Source: DATMXS01 sp050260275 (GTDB lineage Bacteria; Acidobacteriota; Terriglobia; Bryobacterales; Bryobacteraceae). From it: a DNA stretch of 13,820 bases. The position numbers and the translations under genes are program-made. This document shows, piece by piece, positions 5,477 through 13,028 of the stretch (positions are counted from its first letter, which is position 1; each line of letters starts with the position of its first letter). The DNA is taken from the NCBI GenBank assembly GCA_050260275.1, contig JBLNBX010000121.1, positions 1 to 13,820 of the forward strand. The letters run 5' to 3'. The notes beneath the pieces are model-generated. The model searched no databases. It was not told the DNA's origin and worked only from the letters and a program-made list of their open reading frames with translations.

Positions 5477-5596
5477 GATTCCGTCAGGCTGGAGCGGCAG
5501 CGGGTGCTAGCCGCGGACGCGGGCGGCTCCGAGTGCTAAAGCCGGGGCGGTGTTTCCAGTCCGCTCGTACAATGAGGTCAGGAGGGGATGCCCGCG

Positions 5597-6103
5597 ATGG
5601 CTCACAACGACAGCGCGCGGAAGCTCTGGGATCTGATCAAAGACATCAAGATCGCCATGCTTACCACCGTGTGCGCTGACGGACGGCTGCACAGCCGGCC
5701 GATGGCGACGCAAAGGGTGGAGTTCGATGGCGACCTGTGGTTTTTCACGCTCAGAGAAACGGAGAAGGTGGACGACGTCCACAAAGACAAGCACGTCAAC
5801 GTGGCGTACCAGTCGGCGGACGGGAACCGCTTCGTGTCCGTATCGGGAAAGGCCAAGTTGATCACAGACCGCTCGAAGGCGGAGGAGTTGTGGTGGCCGG
5901 GCCTCAAGGCGTACTTCCCCAACGGGCTCGATGACCCGAAGCTGGCGCTGCTCCGCGTGACGGTCGAGAGCGCCGAATACTGGGAGTCGCCCGCGGCCCC
6001 AATAGTGCGGCTGGCCGGTTTCGTCAAGGCGCTCGCCGCGGGTCAGCGTTACGAGCCGGTAGAGAACGAGACGCTCGAGTTCAGACGAGGTTGGTTCCAC
6101 TAG
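5597..6103 (+). CDS. Pyridoxamine 5'-phosphate oxidase-like general stress protein (GS26 family)
   Basis: This is a protein of 168 residues. I chose ATG 5597 because AGGAGG (5580-5585) is 11 nt upstream. The alternative ATG 5588 is only 2 nt from that site. The sequence follows the split-barrel flavin-binding family called general stress protein 26. It has LWDLIKDIKIAMLTT at the start, LHSRPMATQRVEFDGDLWFF (the SRPM core), VNVAYQSADGNRFVSVSG, then KAEELWWPGLKAYFPNG and the LLRVTVESAEYWE segment near the end. Members bind FMN or FAD and are linked to stress resistance; the substrate is generally unknown. It is soluble, with no export signal. It ends 10 bp from the end of the convergent dsbD, leaving no room for a terminator between them. 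Confidence 0.85.
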   Translation: MAHNDSARKLWDLIKDIKIAMLTTVCADGRLHSRPMATQRVEFDGDLWFFTLRETEKVDDVHKDKHVNVAYQSADGNRFVSVSGKAKLITDRSKAEELWWPGLKAYFPNGLDDPKLALLRVTVESAEYWESPAAPIVRLAGFVKALAAGQRYEPVENETLEFRRGWFH

Positions 6104-6113
6104 CGCCGGACGG

Positions 6114-8012
6114 TCACAGCCGCCGGTACGATTCCAGGAACTTCATGAACTCGGCGGGATCGCGCGTGAGGCCGGGGAAGGCGGCTACGATGCGCTCGCC
6201 GGTATCGACGATGGCGTAGTAGGGGATCGCGACGGTGGAGAACCGCGCCTGCTGAAACTCCTGGTTCTCTCGGGATACGGCGTCCGTGCCGTCGGTGTAT
6301 AGCTCCACGAGGATGAAGCCATCGAGCGCGGCGGCGACCTCCGGCCGCGTGAACATATTCGCCTTCATCCAGTGACAGTTCGTGCAGGCGTAGCCGGTAA
6401 AGGCCACCAGCAGGGGCTTCTCCTCGGCGCGCGCGCGCGCCAGAGCTTCCCGGTACTGGTTCTTCATCCACTGCTGGCCCGAGGCTGACGGCGCGGTTCC
6501 CAGCCTGTCGGTGGGGGCCGGAACGTAGGCGTCCAGCTCGCCCAGCCGCGCGCCGAACATGCCCGGCAGCAGGCTGAGCGCGACGCACAGGAGCGCCGCG
6601 CCGGTCAGGAGCCGTACCGTGCCGATGCGCTCGTCGCTCGCAGAGCTATGCAGCCTCAACAATCCCAGCAGATAGAGGCCGGCGAGCGAGATCAGCACCA
6701 CCCACGCGGCGAGGAAGCGCTCCCGAGTCAGCAGATTCCACTGCATCACCTGGTCGATCGACGCGAGATACTTGAACATCGCGGCCAGGATCAGGAAGCC
6801 CATCACCACTTTCACGCGTTCGAGCCAGCCCCCGCTGCGCGGCATCCGTTTCAGGTAAGCGGGAAACAGCGCCAGAAAGAAGAACGGGAGGGCCAGGCCG
6901 CAGGCGAACGCTCCCATGCCGAGCAGCGGGCGCGCGCCGCCCCCTTGCACCGAGGCCGCCAGCAGCGTCCCTACGAACGGCCCCACGCAGGCGAATGCGG
7001 TAAGCGAAAAAGTAAGCCCCATCAGCAGCGGGCCGAACATCCCGCCGCCGCGCGAAGCGCCATCGAGCCGCGTCAGCACGCCCGACGGGATCGTGATCTC
7101 GAAAGCGCCCAGTAGGCTGAGTCCGAAGACGAGGAACACGGCCGCGATGAACAGGTTTACCCAAACGTTCGAACCGAGTTGCACAACTCCGAACGGACCC
7201 AGTATGGCCGTGGCGGCCAAACCGAGCCCCGCGAACAGAACCACGATCCCAGCGCAGAACCCGACCGCCTCCGCCACCGAGCGCGCGCGCGACGCGGCCG
7301 GCCGGTTCAGGAAGTAGGACATCGTGATGGGGATCATCGGGAACACGCACGGCGTGAAGATCGCAGCCAGCCCGAAACCGAATGCGACGAGCAGGAAGAT
7401 GGCCAAGCCACGAGTATCCCCGGCGGCCCCGGCTGGCGGCTGATTGTCCCGGTAGACCGGCTCCGGGGGCGGCGCGTTCGGATCGAAGCGTGCGTAGCCG
7501 GCGGGGATCACCGGGCCGGCGGCGGCCGGCGCGGCCGGGTCGACAGTGACGACCGCGGCGACCGTAGCGCGACGCGGCGGCAGGCACATCTTGTCGTTGC
7601 AGGCCTGGTACCGCGTGGCGGCCGTCAACTCGAGCGGACCCGCGGCAACGCCGGGCGCGAGTTGCGCTTCGACCAGGAATACCGCGCGTTTGGAGTAACT
7701 CGCTACGTCAAAACCGAAGTTCGCGTCGTAGTGAACTTCGGCGTCCGGCTGATACACCGTCTGCGAGGCGATGGCGGGACTATCCGCAAGCTCGATGCTG
7801 GTTGCGATGATCGGCTTGGGGACCGATAGCGCGTACAGATGCCAGCCGGGCTCGATATCGGCCGTGACGCGCGCGAGGATCGTGCCCCCGGGGCGCACGG
7901 ACCCAGGTTCGGCAGCCAGTGACCATTTGACGGGGTCCAACTTCTGCGCAGGTAGCGGGCACGCGAACGCCAGAGCAACAAAAAAGGCGAAATGGCGTGC
8001 TCCCAACCGCAT
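6114..8012 (-). CDS. dsbD: Thiol:disulfide interchange protein DsbD
   Basis: This is a full-length protein of 632 residues that passes electrons from cytoplasmic thioredoxin across the inner membrane to periplasmic reductases. A signal peptide (about 1-22) leads to the periplasmic alpha domain with its cysteine pair C138 and C143 (QACNDKMC). The membrane beta domain of eight helices (about 202-490) carries C222 in FTPCVFPMIPITMSYFL and C342 in TAFACVGPFVG. The C-terminal thioredoxin-like gamma domain has C543-T-N-C546 in FTGYACTNCHWMK and the cis-Pro segment VAIPYYAIVD. All six redox cysteines are present, so it looks functional. ATG 8012 lacks a good ribosome site, but it starts 13 bp after plsX ends, suggesting co-transcription as the last gene of the DUF177-rpmF-plsX-dsbD operon. 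Confidence 0.95.
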   Translation of the reverse strand: MRLGARHFAFFVALAFACPLPAQKLDPVKWSLAAEPGSVRPGGTILARVTADIEPGWHLYALSVPKPIIATSIELADSPAIASQTVYQPDAEVHYDANFGFDVASYSKRAVFLVEAQLAPGVAAGPLELTAATRYQACNDKMCLPPRRATVAAVVTVDPAAPAAAGPVIPAGYARFDPNAPPPEPVYRDNQPPAGAAGDTRGLAIFLLVAFGFGLAAIFTPCVFPMIPITMSYFLNRPAASRARSVAEAVGFCAGIVVLFAGLGLAATAILGPFGVVQLGSNVWVNLFIAAVFLVFGLSLLGAFEITIPSGVLTRLDGASRGGGMFGPLLMGLTFSLTAFACVGPFVGTLLAASVQGGGARPLLGMGAFACGLALPFFFLALFPAYLKRMPRSGGWLERVKVVMGFLILAAMFKYLASIDQVMQWNLLTRERFLAAWVVLISLAGLYLLGLLRLHSSASDERIGTVRLLTGAALLCVALSLLPGMFGARLGELDAYVPAPTDRLGTAPSASGQQWMKNQYREALARARAEEKPLLVAFTGYACTNCHWMKANMFTRPEVAAALDGFILVELYTDGTDAVSRENQEFQQARFSTVAIPYYAIVDTGERIVAAFPGLTRDPAEFMKFLESYRRL

Positions 8013-8025
8013 GCGAGAGGCAAAC

Positions 8026-9054
8026 TCAATCGGCCTGGGCCGCTGCTTTTAGTGAAGATGACGAACGGCGCAGCTCGGTTTCAATCCGCTGGTTCACGCG
8101 GGCTTCGGCGATCTCCTTGGCCACGCGGATTGCGTTCTTGATGGCGTTTGCATTGGAGCGCCCGTGGCATATTACGCAGACTCCCCGGACGCCGAGCAGC
8201 ACCGCGCCTCCGTATTCGGAGTAGTCCACTCGTTTCTTGAACTCTTTGTAGGCCGAGCGCGACAGCATGAAGCCGAGCTTCCTGGTCACCGTGGCGGTAA
8301 GCCCGTCCTTCAGGAACTGCTTGATGACCTCCACCATGCCCTCGCTCACCTTAAGGGCGACGTTGCCGACGAAGCCATCGCAGACGATAACGTCCACCTT
8401 TGCCGTGTAGAGATCGCCGCCCTCGACGTTCCCGACGAAGTTAATCGGAAGCGCTCTGAGCAGCGGCATGGCCTGGCGGGTCAGTTCGTTGCCCTTGTGG
8501 TCCTCCTCTCCGATCGAGAGCAGACCCACGCGGGGTACGCGGCCGGGGAGGATGATGCGGGCGTAGAGGTCGCCCATGACGGCGAACTGGGCCAGCATGC
8601 GCGGCGTGCAATCGACGTTGGCGCCGACGTCCACCATCACGGTGGGGATGCCGCGCAGCGTGGGGAAGGGCAGGGCGAGCGCCGGACGGTCAACGCCGGG
8701 AACCGTGCCCTGCACCATCTTGGCCGTGGCCATCACGGCTCCCGTGTTTCCGGCGGAAACGAGCCCTTGCGCGACGCCGTCGCGGACCAAGCGTGCGGCG
8801 ACGCGAATGGAGCTGTCGCGCTTGGAACGAACCGCGCGCGCGGCGCTGTCGTCCATCGTGACAACCTCGGACGCATGCACCACCTGGACCGGCAGATTGC
8901 CGGCTCCCTGAGAGGCGAGCTCTTTGCGGAGCTGTTCCTCGCGTCCAACCAGAATTACCTGGACACCCAGGGTTCTAGCGGCCGCCAACGCTCCTTCTAC
9001 TTCCACCTTGGGCGCGTGATCGCTGCCCATCGCGTCCACAGCGATAGTCACCAT
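8026..9054 (-). CDS. plsX: Phosphate acyltransferase PlsX
   Basis: This is a protein of 342 residues and typical PlsX length. PlsX converts acyl-ACP and phosphate to acyl-phosphate, the acyl donor for PlsY in the first step of phosphatidic acid synthesis; it is a peripheral membrane enzyme. Visible family blocks are IAVDAMGSDHAPKVEVEGA at the N-terminus, VSAGNTGA near residue 100, TVMVDVGANVDC, LLSIGEEDHKGNELT, VCDGFVGNVALK and GGAVLLGVRGVCVICHGRS. The C-terminal tail is charged and amphipathic. It starts 15 bp after rpmF, the near-universal rpmF-plsX pairing. The usual following fabH is absent; dsbD takes its place. Confidence 0.96.
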   Translation of the reverse strand: MVTIAVDAMGSDHAPKVEVEGALAAARTLGVQVILVGREEQLRKELASQGAGNLPVQVVHASEVVTMDDSAARAVRSKRDSSIRVAARLVRDGVAQGLVSAGNTGAVMATAKMVQGTVPGVDRPALALPFPTLRGIPTVMVDVGANVDCTPRMLAQFAVMGDLYARIILPGRVPRVGLLSIGEEDHKGNELTRQAMPLLRALPINFVGNVEGGDLYTAKVDVIVCDGFVGNVALKVSEGMVEVIKQFLKDGLTATVTRKLGFMLSRSAYKEFKKRVDYSEYGGAVLLGVRGVCVICHGRSNANAIKNAIRVAKEIAEARVNQRIETELRRSSSSLKAAAQAD

Positions 9055-9069
9055 GGCTCGACGGAGGTG

Positions 9070-9252
9070 TTACTCTTCCGCTACTTCGATAACTTCACGG
9101 CCCTTGTACTGGCCACAGTGCGGGCAGACGCGGTGCGGGAGTTTCGGCTCGTGGCAGTTCGGGCATTCCGAAAGGCCGGCTGTGGCCAGGGCGTCGTGCG
9201 CCCGGCGCTTCCCTGTCCTGGAGGCGGAATGTCTGCGTTTCGGGTTTGGCAT
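9070..9252 (-). CDS. rpmF: 50S ribosomal protein L32
   Basis: This is a protein of 60 residues. The basic N-terminus MPNPKRRHSASRTGKRRAH is diagnostic of L32. Two CxxC pairs (CPNC and CPHC) make this the zinc-binding form. The ribosome site GGAAGGA lies 6 nt before ATG 9252. It is located 15 bp after the DUF177 gene and 15 bp before plsX, the conserved yceD-rpmF-plsX order. Confidence 0.97.
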   Translation of the reverse strand: MPNPKRRHSASRTGKRRAHDALATAGLSECPNCHEPKLPHRVCPHCGQYKGREVIEVAEE

Positions 9253-9267
9253 GGTGTGTCCTTCCGA

Positions 9268-9798
9268 TTATAGTGGCAACTTCTGAATTTGTTTCAGGCC
9301 CGCCCAGCGGTCGTCGGCTGTTTCCACGCGGCAGCTACATTCCGCCACGTTCCGGTTGCGCCCGCACACGGGGCAGATTCCCTTGCAGTCCTCCCGGCAC
9401 AAACGGTGCATGGGAAGCGAGAGCAGGATCTGCTCGCGAAGAACGTCGGCCAGGTCGAGACCTTCGCCTTCATAGAACCCGACCTCGATTTCGGATTCTT
9501 CTATGCTGACCTCGCCGTGTTCCGGGCTTTGGGCGGCCGGGCGGTAAACAAGGCTGAAATCGGTGTCGACAGGGAGCCGCACAGGCTCGAGGCACCGGTC
9601 GCACGCGGATTCCATGGTGGTAGCGAGGTGGCCGCGCACGCGGATCTCCATCAGAGCGGGGCTTAGCTCGGCTATGCCCGATGACAGTATGGGCGCAGCC
9701 TGGCGGAGCTGGGGATCGAAGAAATCGATGGCTCCCGGCTGATAGGTTTCGTTGAAGCGAGTGGGCTCCAACTGGAGTTGGCGAATGGGTAAATACAT
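9268..9798 (-). CDS. DUF177 / YceD family protein
   Basis: This is a protein of 176 residues, first gene of the operon and directly upstream of rpmF, where the YceD family (called 23S rRNA accumulation protein in E. coli and plants) normally sits. The core CDRCLEPVRLPVDTDFSLVY and the acidic SIEESEIEVGFYEGEGLDLA stretch followed by LREQILLSLPMHRLCRE are typical. The C-terminal CREDCKGICPVCGRNRNV and CSC add a Cys cluster that could bind zinc together with CDRC. The role is thought to be in large-subunit rRNA metabolism. The start at ATG 9798 has no strong ribosome site. Confidence 0.93.
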   Translation of the reverse strand: MYLPIRQLQLEPTRFNETYQPGAIDFFDPQLRQAAPILSSGIAELSPALMEIRVRGHLATTMESACDRCLEPVRLPVDTDFSLVYRPAAQSPEHGEVSIEESEIEVGFYEGEGLDLADVLREQILLSLPMHRLCREDCKGICPVCGRNRNVAECSCRVETADDRWAGLKQIQKLPL

Positions 9799-9835
9799 AC
9801 TACGACCGCGTGCCTTAAAGCGGGGTTAAAAGTCC

Positions 9836-9844
9836 ATTATAGCA
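9836..9844 (-). promoter_or_regulatory. Extended -10 promoter of the DUF177-rpmF-plsX-dsbD operon
   Basis: On the minus strand, TGCTATAAT is a perfect extended -10 (TGn-TATAAT). No good -35 hexamer is seen, as is usual for this promoter type. Expected start is about 9829, giving a leader of about 30 nt to ATG 9798. It lies in the 100-bp gap after the HIT gene, so the two minus-strand gene groups can be expressed separately. Confidence 0.7.
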
Positions 9845-9898
9845 AGGGTCTGAACTCGTGGGCGCCTGTGCGAGCCGCCGCCGGGTGTTTGGGAGATG

Positions 9899-10387
9899 CT
9901 ACTCCCCGCCGTTCCAGGCGCTAAGGATGCGCCGGTACGTAGTCTCCAGATCCTCGGGGATGACGCGCGTTTCCCCCACAGTGGTCATAAAGCTGCAATC
10001 CCCGGACCACCGCGGCACGGCGTGCATGTGGATGTGTCCGGCGACGCCGGCACCGGCGCACTCGCCCAGGTTCATGCCGATGTTGAAGCCCTGCGGATGC
10101 AGCACGGCGGCCAGACAGCGTTCCGCGCGGCGCGTGAGCAGCATGATCTCGCACACGACCTCGGGTGAAGCTTCGCCGAGCGTCGGGATGTGCTCGTAGG
10201 GGGCGATCATCAGGTGACCCGTGGTGTACGGGTACAGGTTCATAAGAACGAACGCGCGCTCTCCGCGGTGAATGATGAGGTTGGCCTCGTCCTCGCTCGC
10301 GGCGCCTTTGGCGCAGAATATGCACTCGCCGGTTCCGCCGGCCTTAGTGACGTAGCGGTACCGCCACGGGCTCCACAGATAGTCCAT
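9899..10387 (-). CDS. HIT-family hydrolase / Ap4A phosphorylase-like
   Basis: This is a protein of 162 residues. The histidine triad H118-I-H120-M-H122-A-V lies in NLGECAGAGVAGHIHMHAV, followed by PRWSGD. The N-terminus MDYLWSPWRYRYV and C22-I-F-C25 are features of the HIT branch that includes the Ap4A phosphorylase of Mycobacterium (Rv2613c type). Such enzymes cleave dinucleoside polyphosphates or nucleoside-phosphate adducts in the cytoplasm. Which substrate applies here cannot be told from sequence. It starts 17 bp after the HU/IHF-like gene, so it is probably the third gene of the rpsA operon. ATG 10387 has only a weak upstream AAGG. Confidence 0.88.
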   Translation of the reverse strand: MDYLWSPWRYRYVTKAGGTGECIFCAKGAASEDEANLIIHRGERAFVLMNLYPYTTGHLMIAPYEHIPTLGEASPEVVCEIMLLTRRAERCLAAVLHPQGFNIGMNLGECAGAGVAGHIHMHAVPRWSGDCSFMTTVGETRVIPEDLETTYRRILSAWNGGE

Positions 10388-10404
10388 GCCTTGGGGGATC
10401 CGCT

Positions 10405-10776
10405 CTAAAAAACCGGAGGAAAACCGGTGGCCGGAGGCGTCGAGGGTGTAGGAGTGCTCTCCGGCGGAGCCTCGGTGACGGCAGCCGCCTGCTCCTTATT
10501 GGAGGCGTTGACGAGATCCTTCAGTTCCTTGCTCGGCTTGAAGAACGGAATGCGCTTGGCCGGAACCTCGACGCGCGTACCGGTCTTGGGATTCCGTCCG
10601 ATGCGCGGCTGGCGCTGCCGGGTGCGGAAGCTGCCGAACCCGCGGATCTCGATCTTCTCCCCGTTGCGCAGGGCCCGGACGACGCTGTCGAAAATGGTCT
10701 CGACGATCACTTCCGAATCCTTGCGGCTCATCTCAACAACCCGCGATACTTCTTCGATCAGTTCCGCCTTTGTCAT
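10405..10776 (-). CDS. HU/IHF-family DNA-binding protein with C-terminal tail
   Basis: This is a protein of 123 residues. MTKAELIEEVSRVVEMSRKD, the VETIFDSVVRALRNGEKIEI helix-strand unit and the DNA-arm signature GFGSFRTRQRQPRIGRNPKTG (about 47-67) are classic for HU/IHF dimers that bend DNA. The NPKTG proline at the arm tip is the intercalating residue. The family core is about 90-95 residues. The extra 30 or so (EQAAAVTEAPPESTPTPSTP and on) form a Pro/Ser/Thr-rich, probably disordered tail. The ribosome site AAGGAGG is 6 nt before ATG 10776. It lies 43 bp downstream of rpsA, the same order as rpsA-ihfB in proteobacteria, so an IHF-beta-like role is possible. I leave the symbol blank because HU and IHF cannot be separated here. 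Confidence 0.93.
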   Translation of the reverse strand: MTKAELIEEVSRVVEMSRKDSEVIVETIFDSVVRALRNGEKIEIRGFGSFRTRQRQPRIGRNPKTGTRVEVPAKRIPFFKPSKELKDLVNASNKEQAAAVTEAPPESTPTPSTPPATGFPPVF

Positions 10777-10819
10777 AGCTAGCCTCCTTCAGACAGATCC
10801 CAAACTATCAATTTGCCGG

Positions 10820-12556
10820 TCAGGATTGCGACCGGGTCTCTTCCGGCGCTTTCGCGTTCACGACCTCTTCAATGGTCATTGTGGCGAAGGCCGCGCGGCG
10901 CTGGTACTCCTCCAGCCGGTTCCGCTCCTGGTCCTCACCGAGCGCGCGGATGCTGAGGCCGATCTTCTTTTCCGCCTCGCTCATCTTTATGATCTTAAAG
11001 TCGCACTCGGTGCCGATCTCGATCGGCGGCTCGGTGCGGCGCTTGTCCGTTCCGCCCGGGATCTCCGAGTTGTGGCAAAGCCCCTCGACGCCCTCGGCGA
11101 GCTCAACGAAAAGCCCGAAGTTCGCGGCGCGGCACACCTTACCCCGCACAACGTCTCCGATCTGGTGCGACCGGAAGAACGTTTCCCAGGCGTCCGGCTG
11201 GAGCTGCTTGATGCCGAGCGACAGTCGCCGGTTCGCCGCCGCGATGTGAAGCACCACGGCCTGGACAAGCTGGCCCTTCTTCAACGCCTCGGAGGGATGC
11301 TTGATGCGCTTGGTCCAGGAGATGTCCGACACGTGTACGAGGCCGTCGATGCCCTCCTCGATCTCGACGAAAGCCCCAAAGTCGGTAAGCTTGCGAACGC
11401 GGCCCTCGACCACGGAGCCGACGCTGTAGCGCTGCTCCACGGTGGTCCACGGATCCGGCTCGAGTTGCTTGATGCCGAGCGAGATGCGGCGTTCCTTAGG
11501 CGAGACGGCGAGTACGACCGCTTCCACCTGGTCGCCGGGCTTCACCACTTTCGACGGATGCTTCATCCGCCGCGACCACGTCATCTCCGAAATATGAATG
11601 AGCGCCTCTACGCCGGGCTCGAGTTCGACGAAAGCGCCGTAATCGGTTACGCTGACCACCTTTCCGAGAACTCGCGCGCCCACTGGATAGCGCTCGGCCA
11701 CCGTATCCCACGGATCGGGCAGCAGTTCCTTGATACTCAGCGAGACCCGCTCCCTTTCGCGGTCGAACTTGAGGACCTTGACCGTGACCTCGTCGCCGAC
11801 GTTAACAATCTCGCTTGGGTGCCCGACCCGGCCGTAGGACATGTCGCTTACGTGCAGCAGGCCGTCGATGCCGCCGAGGTCGACGAAAGCGCCGTAGTCG
11901 GTGAGGTTTTTCACCACTCCCGTGACGATCGCGCCCTCGCTCAAAGATTCGAGCGTGCTCTGCTTCCGAGCGTTCACTTCCTCCTCGATGGCGGCTTTCC
12001 GCGAAACCACAACGTTGCCGCGGCGGCGGTTCACCTTCACCACCTTGACGGGGATGTCCTGGCCGATGAGCGAATCGAGGTTGTGCACGGGGCGGACGTC
12101 CACCTGCGAACTCGGCATAAACGCCCTCACGCCGACATCGACGGAGAGGCCGCCCTTGACGCGTCCGAGAACGCGGCCCGAAACGAGGAGGTTCTCGCGG
12201 AAGGCGTGTTCGAGGGTGTCCCAGGCGCGCAGGCGGCTGGCTTTCTCGTGCGACAGCAGGACGTAGCCCTCAACCTCGGGGCCGTGGCGGTCAATCATCA
12301 CGTCGATGGTGTCGCCTGGCTGCACGGAAATGGAGCCGTCGGGCTGCCTGAACTGCTCCAGCGGAACAAGGCCCTCGCTCTTATAGCCGAAATCGACTAT
12401 GACTTCATGCTCGGTGACCTTAAGGACGCGGCCTTCCAGCACTTCACCTTCGGATGGAGGCGCAAAATGACCGTAGTCCTCGATCAGGTGCTCGTAGTCG
12501 TCTTCCGGCTGGGAAGGATGAGGTCTTCCTGGAAGGTCATTTTGCATGCTGGCCAT
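10820..12556 (-). CDS. rpsA: 30S ribosomal protein S1
   Basis: This is a protein of 578 residues with six S1 RNA-binding domains, near 36-100, 120-185, 205-272, 290-358, 376-444 and 463-531. Domains 3 to 6 carry DYGAFV, DYGAFV, DFGAFV and NFGLFV, and the HVSDMS, HISEMT and HVSDIS loops. Domains 1 and 2 are more divergent, as usual for the ribosome-binding end. S1 helps mRNA with structured or weak ribosome sites onto the 30S subunit. I chose ATG 12556 because GGAG lies 9 nt upstream. A TTG at 12577 and an ATG at 12547 are alternatives. It is the first gene of the rpsA - HU/IHF-like - HIT group, with a near-consensus promoter and a long structured leader. Confidence 0.96.
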   Translation of the reverse strand: MASMQNDLPGRPHPSQPEDDYEHLIEDYGHFAPPSEGEVLEGRVLKVTEHEVIVDFGYKSEGLVPLEQFRQPDGSISVQPGDTIDVMIDRHGPEVEGYVLLSHEKASRLRAWDTLEHAFRENLLVSGRVLGRVKGGLSVDVGVRAFMPSSQVDVRPVHNLDSLIGQDIPVKVVKVNRRRGNVVVSRKAAIEEEVNARKQSTLESLSEGAIVTGVVKNLTDYGAFVDLGGIDGLLHVSDMSYGRVGHPSEIVNVGDEVTVKVLKFDRERERVSLSIKELLPDPWDTVAERYPVGARVLGKVVSVTDYGAFVELEPGVEALIHISEMTWSRRMKHPSKVVKPGDQVEAVVLAVSPKERRISLGIKQLEPDPWTTVEQRYSVGSVVEGRVRKLTDFGAFVEIEEGIDGLVHVSDISWTKRIKHPSEALKKGQLVQAVVLHIAAANRRLSLGIKQLQPDAWETFFRSHQIGDVVRGKVCRAANFGLFVELAEGVEGLCHNSEIPGGTDKRRTEPPIEIGTECDFKIIKMSEAEKKIGLSIRALGEDQERNRLEEYQRRAAFATMTIEEVVNAKAPEETRSQS

Positions 12557-12739
12557 GGCCGAAATCTCCGGACGCAACCAATCTATCGACGGTTGCGCAC
12601 GAAGGCAGCCCGGAGCGAGCCGGCCGTGGTGAGCGATATCGGTGTGGCATGTCTGTCTTGACCGACCTCTACCTTTGGTGAGGCACGGGTGCGTACCGCC
12701 CGGAACCCGCCACCAACAACTCGCGATAGATCAGTACTT
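12557..12739 (-). promoter_or_regulatory. Structured 5' leader of rpsA
   Basis: This is a leader of about 183 nt between the predicted start and ATG 12556. A stem-loop runs from TTGGTG to CACCAA (plus coordinates 12711-12716 with 12675-12680), continued inward by GC then GGGT/ACCC pairing. The first and last parts of the leader can also pair. ATCTATCG (12724-12731) and CGATAGAT (12581-12588) are perfect 8-bp complements, extended after an internal loop by GTTG/CAAC. The closing helix ends about 20 nt before the GGAG ribosome site. S1 represses its own translation in enterobacteria, so autoregulation through this leader is a reasonable inference. Confidence 0.5.
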
Positions 12740-12745
12740 TAGAAA

Positions 12746-12774
12746 ATCTTAGCGGAGCGCCCCCCGGTTGTCAA
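12746..12774 (-). promoter_or_regulatory. Near-consensus sigma-70 promoter of rpsA
   Basis: On the minus strand, TTGACA (12769-12774), 17 bp, then TAAGAT (12746-12751). The -35 is perfect and the spacing optimal. Expected start is about 12739. Confidence 0.85.
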
Positions 12775-12806
12775 CCGCTTTGGACGCCCGATTTCGGCAC
12801 GCCAGA

Positions 12807-12835
12807 TTGACCACCGTGTCCCGTCACCATAGAAT
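12807..12835 (+). promoter_or_regulatory. Near-consensus sigma-70 promoter of tRNA-Gly/tRNA-Thr
   Basis: TTGACC (12807-12812), 17 bp, TAGAAT (12830-12835), with expected start about 6 nt before the mature 5' end of tRNA-Gly at 12848. It stands back to back with the rpsA promoter; the two -35 boxes are 32 bp apart. Confidence 0.8.
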
Positions 12836-12847
12836 AATGGATGGCAG

Positions 12848-12922
12848 GCGGGAGTAACTCAATGGTAGAGTCACAGCCTTCCAAGCTGTTGGTTGCGGGT
12901 TCGATTCCCGTCTCCCGCTCCA
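12848..12922 (+). tRNA. tRNA-Gly (anticodon TCC)
   Basis: The acceptor GCGGGAG pairs with CTCCCGC (12912-12918), followed by T and an encoded CCA. D stem ACTC/GAGT, anticodon stem ACAGC/GCTGT around loop CTTCCAA (anticodon 12880-12882), and T arm GCGGG-TTCGATT-CCCGT are all intact. 75 nt including CCA. Confidence 0.97.
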
Positions 12923-12929
12923 TTTCCAG

Positions 12930-13005
12930 GCTGGCGTAGCTCAGTTGGCAGAGCATCTGATTTGTAATCAGAGGGTCGTGGGTTCAAATCCCTCCGCCAG
13001 CTCCA
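12930..13005 (+). tRNA. tRNA-Thr (anticodon TGT)
   Basis: The acceptor GCTGGCG pairs with CGCCAGC (12995-13001), then T and an encoded CCA. The anticodon stem TCTGA/TCAGA encloses TTTGTAA (anticodon 12963-12965). The T arm contains GGTTCAAATCC. 7 bp separate it from tRNA-Gly, so one transcript is expected. Confidence 0.97.
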
Positions 13006-13028
13006 GCCCGATGGCGTCCGCTCCGGAC

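Noticed and set aside
5568..5573. TACAAT as promoter of the general stress protein gene
   Set aside because: No -35 is seen, and the predicted start would fall on the ribosome site itself. Too weak to list.
6104..6113. Terminator between the convergent general stress and dsbD genes
   Set aside because: There are only 10 bp between the stop codons, with no stem and T-run within them.
9267..9272. TATAAT on the minus strand between the DUF177 gene and rpmF
   Set aside because: It has no extended TG and no -35 at proper spacing, and it overlaps the DUF177 stop codon inside a tight operon. Probably chance.
8164..9273. A 369-residue plus-strand open frame opposite plsX and rpmF
   Set aside because: It is a shadow of plsX with low-complexity His/Gly/Arg content and no recognisable motif.
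10427..12661. A 744-residue open frame on the plus strand opposite rpsA and the HU gene
   Set aside because: It is antisense to two certain genes in a GC-rich region where long shadow frames are common. The translation is His/Leu/Val/Ala-rich with no family resemblance and no ribosome site.
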